NCBI GenBank assembly: GCA_025360285.1
Contig: JANYCM010000293.1
Coordinates: forward strand, 1-6,364
Direction: 5' to 3'
DNA length: 6,364 bases
From: Sphingomonadales bacterium
Lineage (GTDB): Bacteria > Pseudomonadota > Alphaproteobacteria > Sphingomonadales > Sphingomonadaceae
Made by a program: the position numbers and the translations under genes. Below, one piece after another: positions 5,424 through 6,364 of this stretch. Within the stretch, counting starts at the first letter, position 1; every line of letters starts with the position of its first letter. Under the pieces are notes generated by a model. That model was not told the DNA's origin and did no database searches. It saw only the letters and a program-made list of their open reading frames with translations.

Positions 5424-6364
5424 ATGACGACTGCGTCGCTTTCAAAGCCGCCGCTATTGCCGGTCGATGCGTTACGGGCGCTGCTCAAGCCGGAAAATGT
5501 CATTACCGACCGCGACGAACTGCGTTTCTATTCCACCGATGTTTACCGGCGGGCCGATGTTGACGCGGCGCTCGTCATCCGGCCGGGCACGACGGCCGAA
5601 CTGGCCGCAGCGGTGCATATCTGCACGGCGGCGGGCCATGCCGTTGCGGCTCGGGGCGGCGGCCTGTCCTATACTGGCGGCTTCCTGCCCGTTCGGCCCG
5701 GCACCGTCATCATCGACATGCTGCGCCTCGACAACATCATCGAGATCAACGCCATTGACATGTATGTGACGGTCGAATGCGGCACGAACTGGCGCCAGCT
5801 TTACGAAAAATTGAAGCCGCTGGGCCTGAGGACGCCCTATTTCGGACCGATGTCGGGCTATGCCTCCACCGTCGGCGGGGCCTTGTCACAGGGCAGTATC
5901 TTTCTTGGCTCGACGCAATATGGCACCTCGGCCGACAGCGTATTGAGCCTGGATGTGGTCCTGGCGGATGGATCGGTGGTGTCCACCGGATCGGCAGGGG
6001 GCGCCGCCAACACCGGGCCGTTTTTCCGGCACTATGGCCCCGATCTGGCCGGGCTGTTTTTGCATGATGCCGGGGCCTTTGGCATCAAGGCCACAGCGAC
6101 ATTGAAGCTGTTGCCGACGCCCGATCATTCGGGCGCGGTATCCTTCACCTTTGCAGCGCAGCGCGACCTGCTGGCGGCGATGTCGGAGATCGGCCGGCGC
6201 GGGCTGGCCGCCGAATGTTTTGGCGCCGACCCCTATATTTGGGCGATGCGCCTTTGGGATGATGATCTGGGGCGCGATCTGAAGCGCGTGGTTGGCGTGG
6301 CCAAAGCCGGCAATACCATGCTGGGCGGGATCAAGGACGCGGTGCGCATCGCGCTGACCGGCCG
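5424..6364 (+). CDS. FAD-binding PCMH-type oxidoreductase (GlcD/VAO superfamily), 3' end beyond window
   Basis: This is a flavoprotein oxidase or dehydrogenase of the p-cresol methylhydroxylase/GlcD fold; 313 codons are visible and the frame is open at the right edge, where such proteins usually run to 450-550 residues. The FAD domain is clear: ALVIRPGTTAELAAAVHIC (about 49-67), the pyrophosphate loop ARGGGLSYTGG (76-86), VECGTNW (117-123), then TPYFGPMSGYASTVGGALSQ (137-156), QYGTSADSVLSLDVVLADGS (165-184) and HDAGAFGIKATATLKLLP. The pyrophosphate loop has no histidine, so FAD is probably bound non-covalently. The C-terminal substrate domain begins near residue 235 and is cut off, so the substrate (2-hydroxyacid, alkylphenol, sugar acid or other) cannot be assigned. 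ATG 5424 is preceded by a purine-rich AGAAAGAA. It follows the methyltransferase by 28 nt, which suggests one operon with a joint oxidation and methylation step. Confidence 0.9.
   Translation, partial: MTTASLSKPPLLPVDALRALLKPENVITDRDELRFYSTDVYRRADVDAALVIRPGTTAELAAAVHICTAAGHAVAARGGGLSYTGGFLPVRPGTVIIDMLRLDNIIEINAIDMYVTVECGTNWRQLYEKLKPLGLRTPYFGPMSGYASTVGGALSQGSIFLGSTQYGTSADSVLSLDVVLADGSVVSTGSAGGAANTGPFFRHYGPDLAGLFLHDAGAFGIKATATLKLLPTPDHSGAVSFTFAAQRDLLAAMSEIGRRGLAAECFGADPYIWAMRLWDDDLGRDLKRVVGVAKAGNTMLGGIKDAVRIALTG

Overview
The window looks like a chromosomal piece of a GC-rich alphaproteobacterium, most likely a sphingomonad (Sphingomonadales). This rests on the cysteine-free ribosomal protein L31 with a DIDPTSHPAW segment, which I associate with that order from memory, plus the codon bias, a TonB-dependent B12 receptor and a short GST-fold protein. 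I see no integrase, transposase, tRNA, rRNA or CRISPR array.

Left part (about 1-2950, minus strand) is a vitamin B12 uptake operon. A complete cobalamin riboswitch is followed by a structured leader, then btuB (outer-membrane receptor), then a btuF-like periplasmic B12-binding protein that starts at TTG, overlaps the btuB stop by 4 nt and runs off the left edge. The leader between aptamer and btuB holds an unusually legible translational switch. A segment pairs almost perfectly with the btuB Shine-Dalgarno region, and its apical side is complementary to the aptamer's L5 loop.

Centre (about 2950-4280): a near-palindrome separates the riboswitch from rpmE (L31, plus strand), whose leader has its own strong hairpin. 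rpmE converges on a minus-strand glutathione S-transferase-like gene. Between that gene and the next plus-strand operon lie a 93-bp palindromic element (24-bp perfect arms, 45-bp hairpin-rich centre), resembling dispersed intergenic repeats of alphaproteobacteria, and about 200 bp of presumed promoter DNA with operator-like inverted repeats.

Right part (4280-6364, plus strand): a probable two-gene transcription unit of a SAM-dependent methyltransferase, with an N-terminal region I do not recognise, and an FAD-binding (PCMH/GlcD-type) oxidoreductase that continues past the right edge. The substrate is unknown. This pair is the least understood coding content here; the B12 part is functionally well understood, though its exact expression platform is worth testing.
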